A stretch of 64,000 nucleotides of DNA from Anisakis pegreffii (Eukaryota > Nematoda > Chromadorea > Rhabditida > Anisakidae). This document shows positions 13,001 through 25,200 of this stretch, piece after piece (the first letter of the stretch is position 1; every line of letters starts with the position of its first letter). The stretch is taken from assembly GCA_035041965.1 (NCBI GenBank), contig JAPYMA010002170.1, positions 30,221-94,220 on the forward strand, given 5' to 3'. A model generated the notes under the pieces. It was not told the DNA's origin, did not search any database, and saw nothing but the letters and a program-made list of their open reading frames with translations. The translations under genes and the position numbers were made by a program.

Positions 13001-14053
13001 TATTCTTGCGTCTTTGCGGAATCGCTTTTTACAAGGGTGTTTGACTAGAAATTGAAATGATATGGCGAAAAAAAAGGAACTTCCTATTCAAATATCCACG
13101 TCAGTGTGGTGTTGTTGTAATGGGGTGTTTTTTGGTTTATTTCAGAACACATCTGTGAGATTATGGTCCATAAAGACTGTGTGTTGTTGGTGGTTTATGA
13201 AAATCGCATTTCATTCTCTCAAATTCCTGCTGAATTGCTTTGCATTATTATCTTATAGTGAGGAAATGTCATGTATAAAGTTGTTTGCCGATATTGTTGT
13301 ATTTTTGGATCATCTGAAAATATTCAACAGGAAAACTCGTTAATTGACATACCATGACCTATATCATAGAGTGTTTATAGTGATTTATATCGCAGATATA
13401 GGTTTCCAATCTATTGTTGGGAATTTTTTAATCGTATAAATGAATTTGCCCCAAAATTTGCTGAAATTTACAAATTCAGATTGCAGAGCAGTCGCAAAAT
13501 CAGTTATAAAGATTTCGTGAGTATAGACTTTGGAAATGTGAAGAAGACATTTTCGTGAAATTTTTTCCGCTTGTTCGTTTGTTTGCCTGCAGCCGCCATT
13601 GGAAATCATTTTTTGGCTTCCATTCGCCAACTACCACATGTTTTTTTTTTCTATTTGTGTTTGACATTTTCCTTTCACAAGTCTTCATATGATGAATTAG
13701 CAGCAGTCATTTTCCATCGGATGTCAACTCTTTCAAAGTTCATTTCCACCATCTCAGAATGTGTTCCTTTCAAACAATTCTCCCATTTTTTCCAGATTTT
13801 CAAGTCAGTTCTATCTTTTCGTGATTATGTTTGTCACATGTTATCTTGTAATGTTCTCAACCGAAGCGTCGATCAGAAGTGACAATATCGAACCGAAAAA
13901 ATATTTCGGGATTCAGGTCACTTACACTGTAATCTGAAACGTAACATTTCCAGGAATTTATGATGAACAAATAGTACACTTCATCATTGCTATGTGATAA
14001 AATGTCATATTTTTTACGTAATTTGAATTTATTTGCTGGTCTTAACTCTGCAG
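7033..14053. other. Divergent intergenic region between the aminopeptidase and rpm-1 genes
   Basis: These 7 kb separate two genes that point away from each other, so they should carry both promoters, the 5' UTRs and possibly the first non-coding or short coding exons of rpm-1. No open frame longer than about 120 codons exists, and none is recognisable. Short CTG/CAG runs occur near 8660 and 10740. One spliced-looking - strand candidate (8521-8697) is listed separately. I found no tRNA, clear TATA box or transposon here. Confidence 0.5.
8521..8697 (-). other. Weak candidate coding exon, unknown product
   Basis: On the - strand, an acceptor TTCAG just above 8697 opens a 177-nt frame without stops that ends at a strong donor (GTAAGA) below 8521. 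It would encode about 58 residues with a four-Gln run followed by a mixed polar and hydrophobic segment. Splice signals on both sides and balanced amino-acid use are the only support. No matching neighbour exon was found, and a run of CAG triplets can keep a frame open by chance. It could be a small gene, an upstream exon or nothing. Confidence 0.2.
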
Positions 14054-16201
14054 AAACCTCACCGAACACATCACCGAATCGCGCGCAATCAAAATCCACC
14101 AAAGGTTTGCATCGTTATCATAAATATTATCAGATCACCTCGACCTGACTCTTCAATTTGTTTGTTCTTCTGAGTGTCGTATCTGGTGATTTTTTAGGAG
14201 CTGAAAACATTTCAGAATTATGTGAACCGCGTGCAACATCCTCTCAGTTCGCACAGTTGATTCGACATTGTGCGAAACTGCCACCTCGAGGACATATTCT
14301 TCGTTTTGCAACAGCTCGAAGACCTTCAATCCTCTCATCCACAGATCTTGACGGTAATCATCACACATTTCCACTTTCCCATACTTATCATGCATCACCT
14401 TTCTGTTTGCTTACACACCTGCGGTGTTTTTCGGCAGTGTAGCATGTGAATTATGCGAGTTTTTTTTTTTTTGTGAAAGAATATCAGTCCATGTGCGACT
14501 CATCTACGAGTATTCGAACACCGCTCGATATCCGTTTTTTTTTCAGTTGTGCTTAGCAAGGGCTGATATAAAAAAGTGCATAGTGCATTCATTTGTCATT
14601 GTTTTTTGTTGTTTTGGGCATCATATCAAGAGATTTTGCTTGTTGTTCATTTGCAGAATCGATCTTCAGTCTTTAATAAAGTGCAAAAAGCTGCATTGTT
14701 GATTCGATCTATTGCAGGTGATCAGGATGAGGTAGCGCATCGTCGCGTAGTTGTAATTGGTCCGGATGCAGAGGGTACCAATCGTGGATTCGAGGCCGCC
14801 TCTGTGGATATCGCCGCCTGTCTCAAGGTTATCGCTGCACCGTCGTCGTTTGGTGCAGCCGCAATCGCTCGCGCGATTGTTCTTAGGTATTTTTTGGGGC
14901 ACTTGTTGATAATCCGTCCTTTTCAGAGCTTCATCCTCCATTCTGAACTGTCCGTTCCACCCTATGAAAGCACTCGCAACTTTGTAACAGATAATTACTC
15001 GTCACAATTACTTTAACAGATAACTGTTGACCACTTCGCTATCCAATATTCTGGAGGTTCTGGCATAACTTTTTTTTCATTTTTGTGTCCTGAGGTGTGT
15101 TAATCTTGCGTTAATTCAACGTTTTCTTCAAGAAGAACTTCCAGATATGCACCATTGCTCAAAATGACTCTTCCCACTTCGGCGAGCGAAGAATTCAAAG
15201 AAGTGAGGATTCCCGAAGTTGATGTGAACGCGGCAAATTTCGACTCTGACAGAAATCCGGTACGAAACTGTCGTTCGACTTGAGTGTTGTGGCTTTATGG
15301 GCTTGAATAGGAAGTTACAGTCGTGAATGATTGTGCTGAATAAAATTTGGAAATTATCAATGTTGATGTAGTGATCACATAATCTAAACAACGATCACAA
15401 TTCCCTCAAGTTATTGTTTGATGAGATAGTCGTATTCCAGGCCGCAACAGGTACCCAAATTGTAGCCCTCGGATTGAAATGTATGTTCTCAGTACTGAAT
15501 GAACTGAACCGTCGTGATCCCGAGTTATGCTCGGAAGCGTTGTCCTCACTATTACATCTTATTCAACATATGCCCGCCGAAGCTCTCTCAAATGAATCCT
15601 ATGTCTCCATACAGAGCATGTATCATATGCTAAGGCAACTCAGGGTCGAAGGTTGGTTATCGCGTTTCTCGTTTTATCTTTCAATGAGTTCTCAATCCAA
15701 ATCATCAGGAACTGGAAATGGGGCTAGCTTTTTGAACGATATTAGAAGTCAGATTACTCACATCAGTATCATTCAAATTATGCCGCAAAATGCAGTTCCT
15801 ATCCGTTTATATTTGTACGAATAACCATCTGATGATCAAACTGACTAATTAAGAATCCGATGAAATTGCTGCTGAAATGAATGAGGAGGACTTTAGTACG
15901 AATTTAATTGCACAATTGAAGTAATCAGTTCGTCTTCTGCGCAGCTTTCCTCCTAAAACAGCATCTCAATTTCAGGTTCAGCCGAAGTATCATCAAAGGC
16001 TACTTCATGCATGGTTGGTCTTGCGGTTGCCTTCGGAATGCCCGAATTTCTGCTTTCCTCTGCGGCATCGTTGTTTTGCGATAAAGTGTCAAATGAAACT
16101 GATAGTAGTGCATTACAGTCGATCACAATTCCCACAAATCATCATAAGTTGGCAAATTTGGTTCAACGAATCATTGCGAGACGCTCCGAGGATCCTGGCG
16201 T
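14054..16201 (+). other. rpm-1: rpm-1 exons: N-terminal helical region
   Basis: Exons 14054-14104, 14198-14353, 14718-14886, 14927-14983, 15145-15259, 15441-15651 and 15976-16201, all phase-consistent. The exon at 15441 ([14 protein letters not shown], then [15 protein letters not shown]) aligns with the human segment that starts GLCEVFELIKETR and ends LLNVLQGQQPEGL. The stretch is Leu/Ala-rich and looks armadillo-like. The first two exons are not recognisable by family and rest on splice phase alone. The exon at 14718 could instead start at 14657, but that breaks the phase with 14353. Confidence 0.75.
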
Positions 16202-19200
16202 GTACGTGGGCTTATTCCTGATCTTCCTTTGAACATATTCCTTTCGGTCACCTATCTTTAGCTCATTTTTATGAGCCAGACTTAACATCTCATTTGAACC
16301 TGAACTCATGCTTGAATATAAATCCAGCTTGCCTCATAATCACATGCTTGCGATCGAACATGAAGTGATCAAAAGTCAAGCGTAATCAAAAGTCTGAACA
16401 AGTCTTTTTGAATTCGGAAAATTCGTAAATTCGAAAAGAAAATAAATGAAAACAATTGAGACAATCAAGTACTTCCCAGAACACTGTTATCCATACACTA
16501 GCAGATATTATCCATACACATTCTCTGAAACAAATCTTAATTCCCGTTTTATTAACTACTAATCACTATTCGTTGTGATTTTACAACATGTCACTCATTA
16601 CTGATTCTTATACTGCATATGAAATGACAACGCAGCAATTTATAGCATTGGTGATTGGTGGTCGAATTGTTTGTCTGAACACAGTGTTCTCTCAGCATTC
16701 GATGCCCGAGTTCCGGACGATATATCTCCAGACACCCCCGATGATCGTCGTCTTACTGGAGCAATCGCCTCTGATGGTTAGTCAAGCAAAGCATTCTTTC
16801 AAGCTGATTCGCAACCTGAAGTGTTTAAGAAAAACTTAGCAACAAATTTTCAGGACCCTATGTGTACATATTAAATTGCTATGGTTTATTCAAGTATGGA
16901 ACTGGTTTAGCTGAAACTATCGCCGGAAAACGTTATGCTTCAAATACGATGCTCAAAGCGAAGTAAGTTGTTGCATACTTTATGTGGTGCTTTCATAGAA
17001 TCCGATTGATCTTTAGCAGGAGATAAGTGTACATATCATTGTCATACGTTGTTGACTATTTTTGATGATTAGAGCTAATTGCTACCTGATAATGCATTTT
17101 TTGATGATTAGAGCTAATACTAATATTTGTATGTTATATAAGAAGCGTTTTTGACTATTGCTTCTGACAGTTATAAATTATGTTCAATATCTTTTTGTAA
17201 CACAATCAAATTCCACCAGTGAAAAGTAAATTCATTATGTGTCAAACAACTCATTTGAAGCAAGGGCTCGTGGTTGGCCATGTGCAATGGATCGTTATAT
17301 TTGAGAAGAAGGCAATCATCGCGGATGTGGGTGATTGACGTGGACACACTCCGGGAGATTGGCGAAATCATGTTACATACATCAGCTATTGTTGGTACGT
17401 ATCCTTTTAAATACCATCCAGTATTTTGCTTTGCCAACAAGACATGAAGTGATCTGTCTCATTTTCATTGTGATGCCAACAGTAAATTCACCTGTTGCAG
17501 GAACGCTGATCACAGACAGTTACGCTTTTTATCAGGCGAATATCGACGAACATTGGAATTTCACGGTGCGTTCCAATGAATGTTTTCAATTTGTTTATGA
17601 GTGTAATGAGCCTTATTCTATTTTTCACGTTTCGTCTTGTAGAAATAGCCTGCTTTGTTCAAGTCATCACCATGCTGAGTTTTGTATCGCTACAGCGAGT
17701 TAATACTAGATGGTTATTCAGAAATAAAATAATGCATTCAAAAATTGCAATGTCAAATATGTGTTTGTTTTTGGATTGTTTTTCTTCATCCGTATTGTTT
17801 CATGTTGATTATGTTTTTGATTTGAGCAGATTTGGGTGTTCCTCTTTCAAACTTCTAGAGGATTTGATCAGTGTTTGTTTACTTTCCTAATGGTTTTCTT
17901 CGGTCCACATTTTTGTAATTCGCATGCAATTTGACTGGTTATAGATCACTCCATTGGACGACAGCTTCACACCTACGACAGATTTAAAACAAACTCAGAA
18001 GTATCGTTTAGCTGAATTAGGATATGTGGCCGTTGGTGAATCGCATCCTATTCCTCATGAACTACCACTATCGTTACCTCGATCGCTACAAGCACAAGCA
18101 TCTGATCTACAAATGGGTCGTGAGATAGCACTCTTACTTGCCCGTACGGGAAAGGTTTATTATGCGGGTAATGGAACTCGTGTTGGATTGCAGGTAATCG
18201 ACAAACCTGTGAACTGAATAATTCAGTTTTCTTGTGGTTATCCATTAGTTATAGTTCGAAGATTTTCCTACACGCCATTTATGTCTTATTGATCACATTT
18301 ATTTATGCCTAATTTATTCGGAGAAATGGGTCGTGCAGCGTTAAGAATTTGTCATAAAACATGCACGCACCATTAGTTTAATTCAGAACGCCTAAAATGA
18401 TTGTAATGAATTTTCTTAGGATACACGATGCACATGGATGGAGTTGGTTCTTCCCGAAGCGATCGTTTCACTGTCTGTGGGCGCAGACACTGAGACGATT
18501 GTGCTCAGATCTGGTTCGGGTCATGTTTGGATCGCCGGCCTTGGACCTGAAACGCTTTGTCAGGGCAGTCCAGCAACTGGCCGTTTCCAACGACAAGAAG
18601 CTGGCTCGTCAGCAGCAAAGCTGAGAAAGCTGCAAACGGCCAATAGGTATATCATATGTTCAGTGCGCTTATTCCATCCACCATCCAACTTACTATCCAT
18701 CTAACGATGAGATAAACTGGATGGATTTCTCGAATGGAAAACTTGAATTGCCTTTTTAACAGGATATAATTATTTCTGTAACGTTGCTGACCACAATGCG
18801 TTTCCATTGAGTCCTTGATCTTGCTTTCATTTGCCAGGTGTAACCCAGTTTCTTTGTAATATCGTCTTTCCAACTTATTGGCGGCCAGCAACGTTATAAA
18901 CGTTTGATAGCCTGGCCAATCCAGGTAGTAATTATTTTTACACTGATGAACAAATCCTATTTGGTGAATGAAACTCACCGAAGCTTAAGTGAATAGATTT
19001 CCGTTAGAGATATAGACTATCCAGCGAACAGACTTAATCAATGCTCTTATTTTAGAACAGAGCTAATCGATGGTGAACATCTGAAGTTCTGTGATTTGTT
19101 CAATGATTTTTCTGCCTTTACCCGTACTGTGCCACTATTCAGGCGTAAGTGTGTAGCAGTGGCCGTCTCTTCCGGTTGTATAGCGTACGTTACGGATAAC

Positions 19201-22200
19201 GGGAAGGCGTACATTTATGGTCGACATGCGATGCAGTGTCATCCGGAAACAGGTCATATTCTTGGCCTGGATAACGTGCATTTGGCATCGATCTCGCTTG
19301 GCAAGACACATGCGGCTGCTGTCACTCGACACGGACATCTCTACACTTGGGGTTTGAACAATCTGAATCAATGTGGGCGAGCTGAAGTGAGTATCACTGA
19401 GCTATATGTCAGCTATATATGTCGTTTTTCGGATCTTTCTTGAGGGATTACTCATAAATTATCTTGGAATTAATGATATATGCATTTGCTCATTTGTATG
19501 AAATAGAAAGTAATTGTACTGAAGAAAATGCTTTTGATGGTTCAAATACGGTGAAGGTTTGTCGTCATTTGCTTTGAATGCGCTCAGTAGAGAAACGTGA
19601 AACTGCAGTTTATTTGGTGCAAATTTGATAATGGATTTGAAGTAGTTGGTTACTGAATTCACTTGATTGCAGTCGACAGGATCGTTACCGCGTGGTGGTC
19701 TTACGAATGATGATTTAGCAAGTTCAGCTCGAGCTGCACAAGGTGACGACACAGAATATACGGACTTCTGTGCACCAACTGAACATATGTGGGTGAAAGA
19801 TTTCGCGTCGATTTGCGTAAAATGTGGAAAATGCTCGGCGAGAGGAGCCAGGTAGCGCTCTTTTGCATGTCATTCATTCTCTTGTCACTTCACAGTTCTA
19901 TTCATTAACCCACTACCCAGTACTCAGTTTTTGCTATGAAATTTTAACACTTGATCAAATTTGATATCGATTCAGTGCAAATAAATTTTGATTCAAAGTA
20001 TCAACTGGTGGATTTCAGATGTACAGCTGCGAGACTTTCTCAAGAGAATCAAGCACCCAAAAAAGGAACAGTGTGTGCGTGCGGTGAAGGTGAAACATGT
20101 TGTTTGAGGTGAGTTTTCTACATTATGATAAAGTCGGGAAGTCGCATATAACGACGTGAAAAAGCATCCTGAACAGAATAATTCCGCGATTCATCCGCAT
20201 TGATATCATGATTAAGATGTGGTCTTTGCCGAGCATGTGGCGAGCAGAATCACGATGAAGCACCACAGTCAGATGGCGATCGCCTCGGAACACCGCAACG
20301 AGCAATGTTGATGCCAGCACGTGTAGTACTCCAGAAAACGTTGCCAGATATTAAGGTCAAATCGAGCCCAATCCTTCAGTATTGATGTTTCTACTTGTGT
20401 GACAAAGCGATGTTTCTTACTCCAACCAAAATAAATACAAGCAGTCTTGTTAAATTCACTGAATGAATTGTTTTATCGCACGTTAACATTTCTGCTCACT
20501 TATGAGAGTGTCGAACTATATGCGTAACACTCAATTTTTTCCCCTTCATTGACATTAAAGAATGATTATTGCAGATATCATCGGTGAGTTGCGGAAATTA
20601 TCATACGATCGTACTGGCAGCTGATCGACAAGTTTTCACGTTCGGTTCAAATTGTCATGGTCAACTGGGTGTTGGTCATTCAAAGCGCTGCAACGGTCCA
20701 CAAAAAGTAATAATACTATTTTCTTGTTTTCAGTGTCTGTTTACGATCACCGGAAATGCTAATGCAAATGTCATATGAGATGTGCCGAAATCACGACAAG
20801 TTAACAACAGTAACAAATTATCAGTTGAATTGATGACGAACCTTTGAATAAAACTCGATGTGTTGAAGAAATATTACATGGATTGTGCAAATTATTGCGA
20901 CATTCAGGTTGAATTGCCCACAAACGTACACGTGGTACAAATCGCAGCTGGTGCAAACCACTCCGTGCTCCGGACTGCCGATGGCGCGGTTATAACGTTT
21001 GGTGCGCATCGAGCTGGACAATTGGCGAGGTCAGAAACTGATTCACTTTGAGAACTGTATCAGTTGGATTGCGGCAGAACACTACAAGGGAAGATGATTT
21101 CAGAGAGAGCGATGATCGAAACTGGAATGCAACACCCGCTTTCGTGCCTGGATACGGTCGTGCATGTGGTACGGTAGCCACCTGGATTGGTGCGAGTGGA
21201 GATACAACCTTCATTCATAGCCAGAAACAAATCTTCAGCGGCGATGTGATTTCAAACTGTCAGGTGAATGAGAGCCGCCCAGATTTTGAATTGATCACAT
21301 AGATCATTATCCAATTAAATAGGGAATCTGTTTGCTTGAATACTGTCTGAATCAATTTCGAATATTTCGTCAACCGATAGCTGACACGACGACTGATTGA
21401 GAGCATCGATCCTTGTTTGCGATTTTCAACTTGTTTCAATATCTTTGGAATTCGTCAAAACAATCAACCACCATCTGAGAACAGCAGGCTAAATTCATAT
21501 TTCAAAACGATTGAAAATTTTGACTATTTTAAATTATGTATAGAATTATGCTTTCAGATTGTTTCGAACAAGGATGCTGTTTTGATATTTCCAAATCAAG
21601 TTGGTAAGGAATATGTTGCGATTCGTCGCCGATACAATCGTTTCTATCAACACTCGCTTGGCCCAGCTGGGCTTTATACGAGGTAAAATGATGCATTGGG
21701 TTCAGTCATACGATACTCTTTATGGCTCTCCGTGCTTCAGTAACTGATGTTTTCGATTGATCCATTTGGAATTTTCCTACAGTTAAAATTTCACCTCATT
21801 ACGATTCTCTCTTTGTATATTTCCTCTCGTCCCTCGAAATCTAGTTCGTAGAGCTCAAGTAACATAAATTTATTTTTCCCAGATATATTACTTAGCTTCT
21901 TTTCAGTTGGTGCCTTGAACCTAAATACAACTTAATGTGGACGTTCAATGCAGCCGAAATGCGAGTGCAGTCTCTTTGTGATAGTGTTATGGTAGTGAAC
22001 AACGATATGACCACAATTACGAACAGTACAGATGCGAACAATGATATAGTCGCTAAAGAATTGTCGTTCTTAAGAGCGCCTGAATTTGCGATTCCGATGG
22101 AACCTGAATCGCAGTTGTCAACACTACAAATGGCCGTAAACGTGTTATGCACCACTTACGCGGTCACTATGCTTGGAACGATGACACCGAGGGATGATAA

Positions 22201-25200
22201 TGTATATTTTGAAGATTTTTGATCTCACAATTAGAGAGCAAAAGGTGCCGCAAGCAAATAGCATAAAGTTGCTCTAGGCTGATTCACTCAAAATTGCGAA
22301 ATCACAGTAGATTAAAGTTCTTGTTTTATAAAGTTTTATAAAAGACAGATTAGAGATGACTGGAATGAATCGAACCATTCACGTGCACTAAAATGTTAAA
22401 ATTGATGAATTTTGTTCATTTGTTTCAAAATCTTTTATATGATCTGTCATTAAAGTATGATATTGATAATAAGTGCAATACAAACCGTATAAGGATGATT
22501 GAAAATAATGTGATTAATTCAGAGGATCGAATCGGATAGGCGGACGGCAGTGTCGACAATGATGGGCGGATTTGGGGGCGCGAATGGATTTTGTGGATAC
22601 GGTAATGGATACGTTCGAGTGAATCGTTTCGATGGTTATGGTGGTGGATGGGGTTATTCGGCACATTCACTGGAGGCAATTCAATTTCGTGCATCAAGAG
22701 ATATTCGTTTGCACGGAATCTCTCTTTTCGGTGGCCGAGGCGAATATATCGCGAAGTACGAGCGATGGCATTTTCTCCTTTCTTTTCATTCACTCTAAAT
22801 TTTCCATTGAGGAAATTCTGAAGGAACGATGTAAGATCATTCTATTCCGTTAACTTGATATGCACTGATGCATCGGGCAGTTAAGTAACCGAGAAAGGAG
22901 ATACCCGTTTCAACATTTACCTATTCCAATTTAAAGGTTGAAGCTTTTCCGTCTAACTGGATCCGAATTCGACGAGCAGAGTATTGAGATGCTCTCCGAG
23001 TCTGACGAAATGTTGTTTGAGTGCGGACCGCGTGAAAAAGCACATTTGATGCTGCCTCGTGCTGTTGTTTGTAAAGGAAATCATTGGCATGTTATTTGTG
23101 CTCAGATCAAGTAAGTTAACAGTGACAGAACACATAAAAGACTCTGATCAAAACGCTTGTTTGTCACCATCACTCTCGGACTGTTCGTTTGTAAGCTGAA
23201 CTCTTTGCCAAATGCTAATCTGCCCGTGTCTGGAGATATATCGAATTGAAACTCAGCGACCTTATTTCAGTGGACCAAGTTCAGACTGTGGTGCAACTGG
23301 TCGTGCAAATGTGATCGGTGAAGATGGGGTTCAGTTCACATTTCGCAACTCACGGATGTCTAATAACGGAACCGATACCAACGTTGGGCAGATTCCAGAA
23401 CTCCTTTATGTGTCCGAAGGTGGTAATGGTCCATCGATGTCAATGGTGAATCGAGATGATGGTTGTGATTACGCAGATACGAGGTATCTATTGAGATCAT
23501 TCCGTTTTATTATCCCTCTGCGATCCTATAAGAAGCACTTAATTTGGGTCCGATTGAGAACCGATAATGGGATCAATCGTCATCTTTTTATTGTGCTTCA
23601 CATAGTAAAATCATATCTCAAGATTTCTGGGACTGGACTTTGTGTATGTGGATGGGAATTTGAATGTTTTAGTTATTGTGACCGTATATCGATGGCGATT
23701 CGTATGCAGTCTTTGCTGAGTGTTACACCGACAACGCTGAGTGCTCTCTACCGTATACTCGATTGGGCGATTGAGCGAGCGATTATCAGTGAGGATCCGA
23801 ACAACTCGGAATTCACATGGTTACGAGAACGGGCCACAGCAGTGGCCATTGTTGTTTTGCGAATGATTTGGTAAGTTCTCATAACGGATGCGGTGTGTTC
23901 TTATTTGATGTAATTGTTAAAGGAAAATGAGAAAAATAAATCCGATTGGTTCGAATCTGATTCGTTTATGTTGTAATCATCATGGAATGCAGCAAACATG
24001 TGTATTATTTTGTGAGGATATTTTCCACATTTCAGTTTCTATATTCGCTGTCTTTATTCGCCGTCCAGTGACAGCATAAATGATGATCGAAGAGAACCAT
24101 CGGGTGAATTCGCAGATTTGATCGTTCAGTTCGCCTCAATAATGAATGCACTATTCGATCTTGCAAACGAGCGAATTCTCAGTGAGGTTTGTCAATAACG
24201 TTTAGTCTAAGAAGTTTGATGAACCTAGTTCATATTTATTAAAAATTCAGTGTCCTAAAGACCTATGCATACATGATGTTTATCCTCGGATCAAATGATG
24301 TTTTGTTGCAATTTCTAGGATTTGACTCGTTGGGCACTGCTTGAGGAAGCTGTGCGGACGTACGTCTCTTGTTCACGTGTGCTCCTGCCCAGTCCACAAC
24401 TGGCCGTTGAACGTTTAGCACTTTTGATGTCCACACCTAACCGCGAATGGTCTCTGGCCGCACTTCTGACAGCTCTGTGCCATCAAGAATATGTGAGCTA
24501 AAAATTGATTCATTGTTGAAATTGTCGTCTTGAGTGATTTACCTTCAGATTTGTCATTCTAACTCAAAAGTCGAGTTTGAAGTATTATTATTTAAGAGGT
24601 TCACTATTTCTTTAATTTATTTGATCTGTTATCGTTATATCAAAATCTTCCACTTCAATCAAATTGAGATTCCTCTCAAACTCTTTCAGATTCTTCCCGT
24701 ACTGCTGTGCTCCGAAAAAGAACCAGCGCATTCGTCGAGTATCTATCCCGAACTGGTCTATAAAATGACTGAACAAATGCAGAAAAAAGCTCCTAATGGC
24801 AAACAACGTTTAACGAGCCTTCAAAATGTTCTACGTTTCCTATTTGAAATCGCTTTCTCGCAACACAACAATGAACCGGTACGGTCTTCAGTTTGGTGTG
24901 AAATTCCTAACAAACAGTGTTCTTTCTTCAAATGTTCTTTTACGGATTCTTCGTTGCTATTTTAGGCTAGAAATTGAAGTTTAAACTTAAGCTTTTTCAA
25001 GAAATTATTGCAAAAAATTTTTCTTCTCAGCGAAGCAGTGGCGCAAGATTGAAAAGTGCTGCACACACGTTGATTGTTTCAATCGCTCGAGAGTTGGTGA
25101 CGCCAAAAGATTCCTCTTTGGATGGGCCACCTATATTGCAAACCCCGTCAAGGTTTCCATTTGAGTCATTTTTAGAGGATAGTCATTTCACTGTTATTGA

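Larger units (their letters stand above)
16685..22201 (+). other. rpm-1: rpm-1 exons: RCC1-like domain (RLD) and linker
   Basis: Exons 16685-16776, 16854-16962, 17501-17565, 17945-18193, 18420-18646, 19056-19386, 19673-19851, 20019-20108, 20217-20355, 20575-20706, 20908-21029, 21104-21263, 21558-21682 and 21907-22201. RCC1-type repeat signatures are clear: [38 protein letters not shown] with [23 protein letters not shown], and [13 protein letters not shown], then [11 protein letters not shown] as in human WIGASGDQTFL. In PHR proteins this domain binds partners such as GLO-4-type exchange factors. The junction 16962 (phase 2) to 17501 (needs phase 1) does not fit, so a microexon of 3n+2 bases is probably missing there. 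Confidence 0.88.

Noticed and set aside
13848..13915. ATG frame MFSTEASIRSDNIEPKKYF as the rpm-1 first exon
   Set aside because: Its donor leaves phase 0, whereas the exon at 14054 needs phase 1; joining them leads to a stop in the next exon.
14657..14717. Longer 5' end for the rpm-1 exon at 14718
   Set aside because: The frame is open and the acceptor is good, but it starts in phase 0 while the previous exon ends in phase 1; the internal acceptor at 14717 fits.
16588..16839. + strand frame [18 protein letters not shown] as an rpm-1 exon
   Set aside because: It resembles [11 protein letters not shown] of the 17501 exon in a few residues, but the exon 16685-16776 in another frame joins 16201 and 16854 in phase and matches the family.
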